Below the pieces are notes generated by a model. That model was given only the letters and a program-made list of their open reading frames with translations. It did not search any database and was not told the origin of the DNA. A stretch of DNA of 64,000 nt, taken from NCBI RefSeq assembly GCF_000205165.1, contig NZ_GL883817.1, forward strand, positions 1-64,000, read 5' to 3'. Below, in pieces: positions 19,801 through 27,509 of the stretch; within the stretch, counting starts at the first letter, position 1, and every line of letters starts with the position of its first letter. A program made the position numbers and the translations under genes. This DNA is from Paraprevotella xylaniphila YIT 11841. GTDB lineage: Bacteria > Bacteroidota > Bacteroidia > Bacteroidales > Bacteroidaceae.

Positions 19801-19909
19801 TTCCGAGGAGGTGGAAATGCCCCGGGAAATTTATGTCGGGGTGGCAGGTAGCTTCGGCGGCGGCAAGGCCGCAGGCAGCGTGGTTTTTGATGGTTTGTCG
19901 ATAGAATGA
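16814..19909 (+). CDS. Tandem alginate-lyase-superfamily protein with FN3 and C-terminal beta domain
   Basis: A 1031-residue exported protein. Two alpha-toroid modules of the alginate lyase superfamily (PF05426; PL38-like) occur in tandem, about residues 33-375 and 376-745. Each opens with FVHPG(V/G)LHT and carries a QESGRDQ motif followed by histidine (Q254 to H262, and Q613 to H621). Each also has an Asn-Trp motif (GNWGAIV; TNWDACNM) and a conserved RYNLGYDVPF- or RHNQMRGVPF-type segment. A fibronectin type III domain (about 750-840) and a DUF1349/concanavalin-like domain (about 850-1031, ending VVFDGLSIE) follow. The family cleaves uronic-acid polysaccharides by beta-elimination; polymannuronate or glucuronan are the known substrates of relatives. 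Internal duplication of the catalytic module is unusual. Confidence 0.75.
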   Translation: MKNCKTMKSWKNVIGRLWLFLGFLLLSCPVLAAAFVHPGVLHTEERMQQIRGLVKGKSDDAYASYLLLEKHPCAQSDYKMEGPFDTIARDGKFGYTKSRMERDFSAAYLNALMWRITGDESHARKAAEVLTAYARTLKRIPDTNDAPLLAGLEGFKIIYALEALKHTWRKMPAEDYEGALRMFTKVFLPVLETFYERNPYTNGNWGAIVTKTYMAASIHLDDRKMYEKARAFYLDGYDNGTLAHYIDGETGQLQESGRDQSHCMLGLGAMATVCELAWQQGDDLYSAKDNRLLKGYEYVARYNLGYDVPFVRWTDITGKYCDWEEVSPKARGRYMYVFDIAYNHYVNRMGLPMPFTGQVLGQIRPEGYDRDQPGFGTLLFNEKADYRKFVHPGGLHTLADLERMKAMVGEGQHPWAEGWAELQKDPWAQSTFAARPMANMGDSRQKASIEAHAAYLNAIRWYISGDEAYARCAINICNAWANTVNQVPKARQDQGLLGIPIGEFAMAAEVLRVCPLWERTDFERFKEMMVEYLYPVSRDFLRTHGGGRVDYCWTNWDACNMVALAAIGVLCDRPDIYREGVEYFKHGLGNGSIRNAVPYLHRMEDGTVLGQWQESGRDQEHAQLGVGFLATFCQIAWNQGDDLFAYDSNRLLAGAEYVARHNQMRGVPFTYYNNSQGLNNRWPSVNGLGQLEDRPVWEMIYNHYEVLKGVPAPYSKRMAELLRPEYGSKDHFGYGSLTFSLRPSNYPILPVPAVPTGLRAEASIGQIRLDWEPSAEYFANGYVIQRSEAGRDDFRDVGVYKEKVTNWFIDSRIEEGKTYEYRVAAVNKAGTSRFSESVRVKAVSVTGCPSGWTYAEVGHVEEGRVDYAGVQGGTYRLSCRSAAVDALSDNAPYLYRKVAGDFAVSCRINRMDGNTEECGLMLRAALKGDATVVTMTLGHWGRRFARMGYRKESGGERRFAIGNTYTWIPAWFKLARVGNVFYAYESTDGVNWFYVHSEEVEMPREIYVGVAGSFGGGKAAGSVVFDGLSIE

Positions 19910-19931
19910 AAGCTGTGGGGCGTAAGGAACA

Positions 19932-19966
19932 AGGGCACGTGTTTTTTTGATACGTGCTCTTTTTTT
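19932..19966 (+). terminator. Rho-independent terminator of the GH28-like/lyase unit
   Basis: AGGGCACGT (19932-19940) pairs with ACGTGCTCT (19952-19960) with one G-U pair and an 11-base loop, followed by six T residues. It lies 22 bases after the lyase stop and before the HTCS promoter. Confidence 0.8.
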
Positions 19967-20001
19967 CTGTTTTTTTGATAGGGTTTACTTTCTTTTTGAA
20001 G

Positions 20002-20009
20002 TATATTTG
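20002..20009 (+). promoter_or_regulatory. -7 box for the HTCS gene
   Basis: TATATTTG followed by CA matches the Bacteroidota -7 consensus; the start codon is 52 bases further on. The PUL box is absent here, so the regulator is probably expressed independently of its own targets. Confidence 0.5.
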
Positions 20010-20061
20010 CATATATTAATACCAACGAAAAATAACGTCACATAAAGAACGTGGAACGATT

Positions 20062-21366
20062 ATGAAGAACATGTCAAGAATGTTTTGGGCATTTGTGTCT
20101 TGTATCTGTCTTGCACTTCCGTGCAGGGCGGTAGAACAGTATAAGTTTCGTTTGATAGATGTGCCGGACGGTTTGTCCGACAATCAGATTCGTGGCCTGA
20201 GCATGGTCCCGGACGGGCGTGTCGGGATAAGGACGGCCTCGATATTGAACATTTACGATGGGGCATCGTTTGAGTATTTTCCATACGACAAAGACCGGAA
20301 GTACGTGTGGACATATTCCCGTCCGCCGAAAGAGTATTATGACGGGCAGGATCGTGTGTGGATGAAGGAACTGCGTTATTTGCTGCTTCTGGACTTGAAG
20401 ACGAACACTTTCAATTATGATATTCAAGGGGAGTTGGCAAGCATGGGAATCGACAAGAGGTTGAAGAACCTTTTCATTGACGATGCTAAAAATTATTGGT
20501 TCCTGACAGAGGACAATACGTTCTTTTTTTATGATGTCCGAAAACAAGAGAAAAAAGTGATAGACCGTGGTGACAGCGAGTTCACGCGCCGCTACGGCGT
20601 TCCGTTGGAATTGGCCCAATATAAGAATTTCTGTTGGATCGTGTATGATAGCGGCCTGATCCGTTGTTGGGATTATACTTCTTCCGAGTTCCTTTTTCAG
20701 GATTCACGTTTCGAGGGGATTATCAATGGATATACAGACCGGCTTTATTTGCATCCCGATTCGGCGGGGAACTTGTGGCTGATGTACAACAATGGCATTT
20801 GTTTTTATAACCGTACACTCCGGGAGTGGAAGGATGTGGCCTGCATATCCGGCATATCCAACTTCTTTACTTGCATGGACATGGATCGTGATGGGAATGT
20901 TTGGGCCGGGACTTCGCGGAGTGGCCTGCGGCGTATTGACGGGAAGACATTTTCTGTGTCCGAGATGCCGGACATGGCCTTGACGAACGGCGGAAGGCTC
21001 CATAATGACATTTATGCCGTGATGGCAGATCCGCGCGGCGGGCTTTGGGTCGGCACGTTATTTCAGGGGCTGTGCTATCATCACCCCGGCATGCAGAAAT
21101 TCCAGTTGGCACAGACATGCCCCGGAAGTTCTTACATCACCAACGAATCCGTGCGCTGCTTCCTTGAGGAGGACGATGGCACAATCTTGGTGGGGAGTGG
21201 CAAAGGCCTGTTTCGTTTCCATCCGGAAACCCATGAGGTGGAACAGGTTTTTAAAGATGAAATCAATGAATTGGTCTTGTCGCTCTCCCGCGACCGTCAG
21301 GGAAATGTGTGGGTGGGAACTTTTTTAAAAGGTTTTTACCAAATTTGCGGGGGGGGGGGGATGTAA
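20062..21366 (+). CDS. Hybrid two-component sensor, N-terminal propeller part (frame broken)
   Basis: This 434-residue frame is the 5' part of a hybrid two-component system (HTCS) sensor. The signal peptide MKNMSRMFWAFVSCICLALP is followed by beta-propeller repeats of the Reg_prop type (VGIRTASILNIYD, GNVWAGTSRSGLRRID, GGLWVGTLFQGLCYH, GNVWVGTFLKGFYQI). The frame ends immediately after a run of twelve G (21349-21360) with Gly-Gly-Gly-Gly-Met-stop. The continuation of the same propeller is in the +1 frame and joins smoothly as GCKHFLRSQGDSEQD. As written, the product is a truncated periplasmic protein with no membrane anchor or kinase. Either the tract is phase variable or one base is wrong. 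Confidence 0.85.
   Translation: MKNMSRMFWAFVSCICLALPCRAVEQYKFRLIDVPDGLSDNQIRGLSMVPDGRVGIRTASILNIYDGASFEYFPYDKDRKYVWTYSRPPKEYYDGQDRVWMKELRYLLLLDLKTNTFNYDIQGELASMGIDKRLKNLFIDDAKNYWFLTEDNTFFFYDVRKQEKKVIDRGDSEFTRRYGVPLELAQYKNFCWIVYDSGLIRCWDYTSSEFLFQDSRFEGIINGYTDRLYLHPDSAGNLWLMYNNGICFYNRTLREWKDVACISGISNFFTCMDMDRDGNVWAGTSRSGLRRIDGKTFSVSEMPDMALTNGGRLHNDIYAVMADPRGGLWVGTLFQGLCYHHPGMQKFQLAQTCPGSSYITNESVRCFLEEDDGTILVGSGKGLFRFHPETHEVEQVFKDEINELVLSLSRDRQGNVWVGTFLKGFYQICGGGGM
21349..21360 (+). repeat. Poly-G tract of twelve inside the HTCS gene
   Basis: Twelve consecutive G residues lie inside the coding sequence, preceded by TTTGC and followed by ATGTAAG. With 12 G the frame reaches a stop 3 codons later. 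With 11 (or 8 or 14) G it reads through into the 919-codon 3' part. Long G tracts in coding sequence are typical sites of slipped-strand mispairing. Confidence 0.85.
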
Positions 21367-21403
21367 GCATTTTTTAAGAAGCCAAGGCGATTCCGAGCAG
21401 GAC

Positions 21404-24163
21404 GTGGCGCAGAATGTGTCGCGGGCATTGTATGAAGACTCCCATGGAAATTATTGGGTCAGCGTGAATGGCGGCGTGGGGCTGTTGGACCCGGAGGACG
21501 GAACCATTGAGTTTATGCTGCATGAACGGCATCCGGAGTTGAAGAACTTTAAGTTGATTCTTTCTCTTTGTCCCACAGGGAAAGATTGTTTTGCCGCGTT
21601 GGGGGACAACGGCTTGTTTTATTACGACGCAGGAAAAGACGAAGTTCGGATTCCCGATACACGTAAAGATAAATACTATAAATCCGGCATAAAATATTTT
21701 GGCTTGCTGACCGACGCACGCGGTTTGCAATGGTTTGCCACGGAGGACGGCATCCGGATTTGGGATAAAAAGACGGAACGTCTTTATTTGCTCACGATGT
21801 CCGAAGGGTTGCCGAACAATACGGTTTCTTCCATTTTGGAGGACTGTGACGGGGTAGTGTGGGCTTCGACCCTGAATGGTATATGTAAGATTATTCCCCG
21901 TGAAGAGGGAAAAGGCGGGTATCGTTTTTCCGTAGTGGCATTCGGTGTGCCGGACGGGTTGCAAAGCGGGATGTTTTATGACCATGCCGCACTGAAAGCG
22001 AAAAACGGGATGCTTTATTTCGGAGGGGCACACGGGTTTAATTATTTCAATCCCGGGCACATGGTGTGTGAAGAAGCTGCCAACCGCCCCATCCTGACAG
22101 GGCTTAGTATTTTCAATACACCCGTCCGGGTGGGAGAAGAATATGAGGGACATGTCGTTTTGTCTGCCCCCATGACCCGTACGGATAAGATAGAACTTCG
22201 TTATGATGAGAATTTCATATCCATAGCATTTTCCGGGTTGAATTACGCCAACCCGTCCCACACTTATTATAAATACAGGTTGAAAAATTATGAAGAGGGA
22301 TGGACGGAGACCCGTGCCGCCAGCCTTGGACGTGCCGTGTATACCGGCTTGCGTCCCGGGACGTATGAGTTTGAAGTGTATGCGGCCAATGGCGACAAGG
22401 TGTGGAGCAAGGAACCTGCCCGGCTGTCCATTGTCGTGCATCCTCCTTTTTGGGAAACCTATTATGCCATGGCGGTGTATGTCCTTGTAGCTATTGGTAT
22501 GGCCTATTGGCTTTCACGGATGTACGTGCGCCGGGAAAAGGAAAAGATGATGGAGGAGCGCAGGGAAAACGCCAGGAAGCAGCAGGAGCATCTGGAAGAG
22601 ATGAAGCTGCGCTTTTTTACGAATGTAAGTCATGAATTCCGTACGCCCCTCACGCTGATCCTGACACCTCTCGGGACACTTATCAAACAGCAGGGCGACG
22701 TGGACTTGAAACAGAGGCTGACCGTGATTTACCGTAATGCGGAAAAACTGCTCCAGTTGGTGAACCAGTTGTTGGATTTCCGGAAATTGGAGATGCGTGG
22801 GGAGAGATTGTCGGTCAGCATGGGGGATATGGTCGTGTTCGTCCGGGATGCGGTCGAGGCTTTCCGCGGACTTGTGAAAGAAAAAGGTATCACGTTGACT
22901 TTTGAAAGCAAGGTGGAGCATTTTTATATGAACTATGACCATGATAAGGTCTATAAGGTGGTGAACAATCTGCTTTCCAATGCGGTGAAGTTTACCCCCT
23001 CGGGCGGTTGCATAGGCGTAGGCGTGGAAAGTTCGGTCCGCAACGGGCGTGAATATGTAGCCGTGTCCGTTCGGGATACGGGGTGTGGCATGGAAGAAGG
23101 GGACAAGGAGCGTATATTTACTCGTTTCTACCAAGTGGAGGACGGCCACAAGACCCAACCGGGCAGCGGGATAGGTTTGCATCTGGTCAAGGGCTATGTG
23201 GATTTGCACGGTGGAGAGATTACGGTGGACAGCCGGTCTGGTGAGGGCAGCACTTTTACGGTTCTTTTGCCGGCAGACTTGTTGCACGACGAAAAAGCCA
23301 CCGTGCCGCACGGGGAGGACAAGGAGACGGTGGAAGCTTCCGTCCTGTCGGCCGGAGAAGAAGACGAAGAGCCGTCCGGTGGGAAGAAAAAGCTGTTGGT
23401 CGTGGAAGACAATGCGGATTTCAGGGCTTATTTGGTTCATGAACTCAGTGCGGATTTCGACGTGGTAGAAGCTGGGGACGGCGTGGAAGGGGAGGAAATG
23501 GTACGTGAGGAATGGCCCGACCTTGTCATTTCGGACCTGATGATGCCTCGGTGCGACGGCATAGCCTTTTGCCAACGGATGAAGAATGACATTCATACTT
23601 CCCATATCCCTTTCATCTTGTTGACGGCCAAGATGTCGGATGACGCACGTATAGAAAGTTACAAGGCCGGTGCCGATTCGTATATCTCGAAACCTTTCAA
23701 TTTCGAGCTGTTGCAGGTCCGTGTCCGTAAACTCATCGAGCAACGGGAGGCGAGGAAGGAAACGTTCAGGAAAAACATTGAAATCACTCCGAGCGAGATA
23801 ACCACCACGTCTTTGGATGAAGAATTCGTGAAGAAGGCTTTGGCTTTCGTGGAGAAAAACATGGGCAATGCGGAGTATTCTTTGGAGGATTTGAGCAAAG
23901 ACCTCGGTTTGAGCAAGACACACCTGAACCGAAAGCTGACGGTCATCTTGAACATGAAACCGCTTCAGTTCATCCGTTCCGTCCGTTTGAAACGTGCCGC
24001 CCAGTTGTTGGCGGGCAGCCAATATAACGTGGCGGAGATTGCGGATAAGGTAGGGTTTAACACCATCAAATACTTCAACCGTTATTTCAAGGAAGAGTTC
24101 GGCATGACACCTACGCAGTACCGTGAAGCGAACAAGAGGGAAAACAAAAGTCCTAAAGCCTAA
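21404..24163 (+). CDS. Hybrid two-component sensor, C-terminal part: kinase, receiver, AraC output
   Basis: This 919-residue frame (from a GTG; the real frame continues from upstream) holds the rest of the HTCS. In order: remaining Reg_prop blades, the Y_Y_Y domain (about 245-345), one membrane span near 350-370 (AMAVYVLVAIGMAYWL), a HisKA domain with His410 in FTNVSHEFRTPL, a HATPase domain (NNLLSNAVKFTPSG, GSGIGLHLVKGYV), a receiver with phospho-acceptor Asp711 in DLVISDLMMPRCDG, and an AraC-type HTH at about 815-915. HTCS proteins sense oligosaccharides in the periplasm and activate their PUL; this one lies in the middle of its likely targets. Alone it lacks a signal peptide, so it should function only when joined to the 5' part. 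Confidence 0.88.
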   Translation: MAQNVSRALYEDSHGNYWVSVNGGVGLLDPEDGTIEFMLHERHPELKNFKLILSLCPTGKDCFAALGDNGLFYYDAGKDEVRIPDTRKDKYYKSGIKYFGLLTDARGLQWFATEDGIRIWDKKTERLYLLTMSEGLPNNTVSSILEDCDGVVWASTLNGICKIIPREEGKGGYRFSVVAFGVPDGLQSGMFYDHAALKAKNGMLYFGGAHGFNYFNPGHMVCEEAANRPILTGLSIFNTPVRVGEEYEGHVVLSAPMTRTDKIELRYDENFISIAFSGLNYANPSHTYYKYRLKNYEEGWTETRAASLGRAVYTGLRPGTYEFEVYAANGDKVWSKEPARLSIVVHPPFWETYYAMAVYVLVAIGMAYWLSRMYVRREKEKMMEERRENARKQQEHLEEMKLRFFTNVSHEFRTPLTLILTPLGTLIKQQGDVDLKQRLTVIYRNAEKLLQLVNQLLDFRKLEMRGERLSVSMGDMVVFVRDAVEAFRGLVKEKGITLTFESKVEHFYMNYDHDKVYKVVNNLLSNAVKFTPSGGCIGVGVESSVRNGREYVAVSVRDTGCGMEEGDKERIFTRFYQVEDGHKTQPGSGIGLHLVKGYVDLHGGEITVDSRSGEGSTFTVLLPADLLHDEKATVPHGEDKETVEASVLSAGEEDEEPSGGKKKLLVVEDNADFRAYLVHELSADFDVVEAGDGVEGEEMVREEWPDLVISDLMMPRCDGIAFCQRMKNDIHTSHIPFILLTAKMSDDARIESYKAGADSYISKPFNFELLQVRVRKLIEQREARKETFRKNIEITPSEITTTSLDEEFVKKALAFVEKNMGNAEYSLEDLSKDLGLSKTHLNRKLTVILNMKPLQFIRSVRLKRAAQLLAGSQYNVAEIADKVGFNTIKYFNRYFKEEFGMTPTQYREANKRENKSPKA

Positions 24164-24215
24164 AAATGTCTTGTTTTATTGTCGTGTGAAACCCTTTGTG
24201 CATGGAGTGGATTTT

Positions 24216-24296
24216 CGGTCTCAGCCAAACGGATTTTTAATCTCAGGAGAATGAAAAATCAATCTCAGCCAAATGATTTTTCATTCTCCTGAGATT
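24216..24296. repeat. Palindromic repeat cluster with 23-bp perfect inverted repeat
   Basis: Arms 24239-24261 and 24274-24296 are exact reverse complements over 23 bp around a 12-base loop. The word TCTCAGCCAAA occurs at 24219 and again in the loop. Related words appear at 4862-4891 and, inverted, at 48574-48602. It lies 75 bases past the HTCS stop, so it may act as a terminator, but the right arm is not followed by a clean T tract. The rest of the 24164-24449 gap holds the promoter of the next gene. Confidence 0.7.
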
Positions 24297-24382
24297 GATT
24301 TAAGGGTTTTATGCTATCTTTTTCGCCATCTTATGTATGTGGTTATGAGTGTCTTATGTGCAGTGTTAGAAATTGTCCAATC

Positions 24383-24431
24383 ATTTGTTATTTTTTGTCC
24401 CATATTGTATGGAATGAATCATATAATTTTG
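24383..24431 (+). promoter_or_regulatory. HTCS-type box plus -7 box, 24-kb lyase gene
   Basis: Positions 24383-24404 carry the box TTTGT-N5-TTTGTCCCATA, identical over 22 bp to the copy before the SusC/D operon. The -7 box TAATTTTG (24424-24431) follows after 19 bases. The position shows that the open frame starting at 24273 is too long and that translation begins at 24450 or 24459. Confidence 0.75.
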
Positions 24432-24449
24432 GAACGTTGTATTTTTAAA

Positions 24450-27272
24450 ATGAATGCTATGAACAAAAAGAGCGTATTGTCGTTGCTGTTTGCCTGTATG
24501 TCTTTGTCCGGAATGGGGCAGGGGTTCATACATCCCGGCATATTGCACACGCAGGCGGATTTCGACAGGGTGAAGGAAAAGTTGGCCACCGGGCAGGAAC
24601 CTTGGACGGCGGCCTACAACAAGTTGATGACCAGCAAGCATGTGGATTTGAATTGGAAGCCCAATCCCACAGTCAAGATTATCCGTGGAGGATGGAATGT
24701 CTGGGAACCGGAAGGTGACAATTATGGAGCCGCCATGAATGATGCAGCTACAGCCTACCAGTGTGCACTGGTTTGGAAGATTACCGGAGATGAGCGTTAT
24801 GCGGAAAAGTCTGTTGAAGTCATGAACGCATGGGCCAGGACCTGCCAGAAAGTGTCCGGTAATTCCAACGGAAGCCTTGCCTCCGGGCTTTATGGATATG
24901 AATTTGCCAATGCAGGAGAATTGATGCGGGACTACGAAGGGTGGAACCGTGAGGATTTCAAACGTTACCAACAGTGGATGCTGAGGGTGTTCAGTGACCA
25001 AAGTTTCGGTTTCCTGCAGGAGCGTCATGGTTGTGCAGACGATCATTACTGGTCGAATTGGGGGTTGTGCAACGTGTTGTGCGAAATCAGCGTGGGCATT
25101 TTGTGCGACGACATTTATGTGTACAATGCCGGTATGGAGTATTACAAGTACATGGAGGACCACCGCTATGCCGAGACGCTTCGCAATCTGGTATGGAAGC
25201 TCCATCCGGACGAGCGTGGACCCTTCGGTTATTTCGGACAAATGCAGGAATCCAACCGAGACCAAGGACATGCTTCCATGGCTGTGGTTTTGGCAGCGGA
25301 TGTGTGTGGGGCAGGTTTGAACCAGGGAGATGACCTTTATGCCTATATGGACGACCGCATTGCGGCCGGTTTTGAGTATGTGGCGGCTTACAATACTTTT
25401 GAGGAAAACCTGCCCAATTCTCCATACACCAATTCGGACGGCACTTTCCCCGAGATGGGGTCTGGCGGGCAAGGCACCAACCGCTGCGGTTGGCCGCGCA
25501 TCGTGAACTACTACGAAAACATCCGTGGCGTGGACATGCCCTATTCGCATAAGATCATGATGGTCCACGGTGACGGCATAGATGCTGGAGGAGGGTTCTA
25601 TGGCGGCAACAGCGGCGGATACGACCATTTGGGTTTCACCACGCTGATGTGTTCCTTGGATCCGTTGGAAGACAAGACCCTTGTGCCAACCGTCCTGAAA
25701 GGGAGCATCGGGTATGACGGTGAGGCGTTGGACCGTACTTTGTTGAATGCCGTCCCGAGAGGGGCGAAAGTGACGCTGAAGGTGGCTTTGCCGGATGGTG
25801 AGACTGATACCGGAAAGTGGTCGTGGGACGATGATGCTTCTTGCACTTCGGCCGAGCGTGAGGTGGAAGCGGATACCTCTTTCGTGTACCGCGTGCGTTA
25901 TACGAATGCGGCAGGAGTGGTAAGCACGCAGATGTTCTCCATACAGGTGGCTGGTGAGGCATACGTGCGTGACTGTACGCCTTATTGCAAATATGCTTAC
26001 CGGGAAAGCCAGGACACTTTGATTTACGTGAAGAAGAACGAGAGCGTGATTTTAGGCATGGATTACGGTGGATGGCATGTCAAGTCATGGCGTTGGGAAA
26101 AGAGCACGAACGGGGAGAGGTGGTCGAAGCTGAACAACGCGACAACCAACCGTTTTGAATTGGCCAGTGTGGCTTCCAGTGCCTATTACCGTGTGACGAT
26201 GGAACACAAGTCGGGAGTGCTCAAGTCTCAGGTGTTCCGCGTGGAGGTTTCCGAAATAGATCCTTTCATTATTTATAATGGCGAAGAATATCCCGGTACT
26301 TCCATGGTGTTGCCGCGCGGGGCTTCTTTCAGCCTTTATGCCAAGCCTACGTCCATATTGAGCCAGTCGGTGAATTCGACGCGTATTTATAAATGGGTCG
26401 TGGGCAACGATACCATCCAGGCCGACACGCTGACTTACCATTTGGATGATTTGGGCGGGCAGGTGGCCGATTTGAACGATACCCTGCATGTATCGGCCAT
26501 GGACACCAGTTTCAATGTTACCTTGGTGTTCCAACGTTTTTCATCTACAGGGAAAGAGGCTCGCACGGTGTACCATTTCGATGTGCCGGTATATGAGACC
26601 AATGTTTTGTCTCCTTCTGATAAGGACAGCTACTATATCCAAGAGGCTATGGGCGGTCGTTACCTGCGGAATACGGACGGTCAGTTCATGACTTATTCAG
26701 AAGATACCGATGAAGAGTATCTGTGGCGCATCCGCCGCCTTCCCTCTACATACGGTTCGCGTTACATGTTCATCAGCCGTACCAACAGCGGGCAGCATTT
26801 GTCGGAGGACGGGCGTCTGAGTTCGGCGAGCGATTATTCCCGTCATTCTTTCAATTTGTGGCATAAATGCGGGTCGGACGACTTGTATGCCATAGAGCGT
26901 TCCTCGTCCGCGTCCGGCGGTTTGTGGGAGATTGCTCCGGAGTCATCGGTCATATCGGTGAACCAAGGGCTTTGCACTTCATTCCCGTTCCGTCTGGTGA
27001 AGAAGGAAGACGGTTCTTCTGTGGAGGATGCCGTTTTGGAGAATGAGGAGGGCATCCCGTTGTTGGAAGTTGTCGGTCGTGGTGAAGGCAGTCTGGAAGT
27101 CTCTGTGGACGAAGAGGGCTTGTTGGATGTATATACACTTGAGGGTAGCCTGTTGAGCAGTGTCCGTTGTGTGCCGGGTACAAACCGTGTGGATCTGCTG
27201 TCGCGGAAAGGCATGATGATTTTGCGCTATGTGACGGCTTCAGGGCGTTGCAAGAGCCTGAAGGTGATGTAG
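24450..27272 (+). CDS. Alginate-lyase-superfamily protein with Ig-like, trefoil-like and C-terminal sorting-type domains
   Basis: A secreted protein of 940 residues. After the signal peptide (MNKKSVLSLLFACMSLSGMG) comes an alpha-toroid lyase module (about 25-395) that opens FIHPGILHTQADF. It carries SNWGLCNV and QESNRDQGHASM (Gln266 to His274), the same signature as both modules of the 16.8-kb lyase. It then has two or three Ig/beta-sandwich stretches (about 405-715), a ricin-trefoil-like segment (YYIQEAMGGRYLRNTDG, about 725-850) and a C-terminal tail (LLDVYTLEGSLLSSV to GRCKSLKVM) resembling type IX secretion or surface-sorting domains. It forms its own unit under the PUL box. Probable uronan lyase; substrate unknown. 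Confidence 0.72.
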   Translation: MNAMNKKSVLSLLFACMSLSGMGQGFIHPGILHTQADFDRVKEKLATGQEPWTAAYNKLMTSKHVDLNWKPNPTVKIIRGGWNVWEPEGDNYGAAMNDAATAYQCALVWKITGDERYAEKSVEVMNAWARTCQKVSGNSNGSLASGLYGYEFANAGELMRDYEGWNREDFKRYQQWMLRVFSDQSFGFLQERHGCADDHYWSNWGLCNVLCEISVGILCDDIYVYNAGMEYYKYMEDHRYAETLRNLVWKLHPDERGPFGYFGQMQESNRDQGHASMAVVLAADVCGAGLNQGDDLYAYMDDRIAAGFEYVAAYNTFEENLPNSPYTNSDGTFPEMGSGGQGTNRCGWPRIVNYYENIRGVDMPYSHKIMMVHGDGIDAGGGFYGGNSGGYDHLGFTTLMCSLDPLEDKTLVPTVLKGSIGYDGEALDRTLLNAVPRGAKVTLKVALPDGETDTGKWSWDDDASCTSAEREVEADTSFVYRVRYTNAAGVVSTQMFSIQVAGEAYVRDCTPYCKYAYRESQDTLIYVKKNESVILGMDYGGWHVKSWRWEKSTNGERWSKLNNATTNRFELASVASSAYYRVTMEHKSGVLKSQVFRVEVSEIDPFIIYNGEEYPGTSMVLPRGASFSLYAKPTSILSQSVNSTRIYKWVVGNDTIQADTLTYHLDDLGGQVADLNDTLHVSAMDTSFNVTLVFQRFSSTGKEARTVYHFDVPVYETNVLSPSDKDSYYIQEAMGGRYLRNTDGQFMTYSEDTDEEYLWRIRRLPSTYGSRYMFISRTNSGQHLSEDGRLSSASDYSRHSFNLWHKCGSDDLYAIERSSSASGGLWEIAPESSVISVNQGLCTSFPFRLVKKEDGSSVEDAVLENEEGIPLLEVVGRGEGSLEVSVDEEGLLDVYTLEGSLLSSVRCVPGTNRVDLLSRKGMMILRYVTASGRCKSLKVM

Positions 27273-27379
27273 GGCTATGGGATGGAATGAGTATGGGACG
27301 ATAGGATAAAGGTGGTTTTTTACATTTTGTATGTATTGAAAATCAGTGGTTTCTGTGCCATGTTATAAAATGTCTAATC

Positions 27380-27428
27380 ATTTGTTATTTTTTGTCCCAT
27401 ACCTTAATTTAAATAGTGCCTACCTTTG
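27380..27428 (+). promoter_or_regulatory. HTCS-type box plus -7 box, SusC/D operon
   Basis: The box at 27380-27401 is followed after 19 bases by the -7 box TACCTTTG (27421-27428). This gives a leader of about 75 bases before the ATG at 27510. It would drive an eight-gene operon up to the terminator at 47680. Confidence 0.75.
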
Positions 27429-27509
27429 AAAACGGTTGGATAAAGAGACGCTTTTGCAGTCAATGGGTTCGGCTGTGATATGCGATAAGAATAATGAACC
27501 TTAAAACTT

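Noticed and set aside
24273-24449. Upstream extension of the 24-kb lyase by 59 codons
   Set aside because: The extension covers the palindrome, the PUL box and the -7 box. The residues are hydrophobic noise, and a signal peptide starts at 24450 or 24459.
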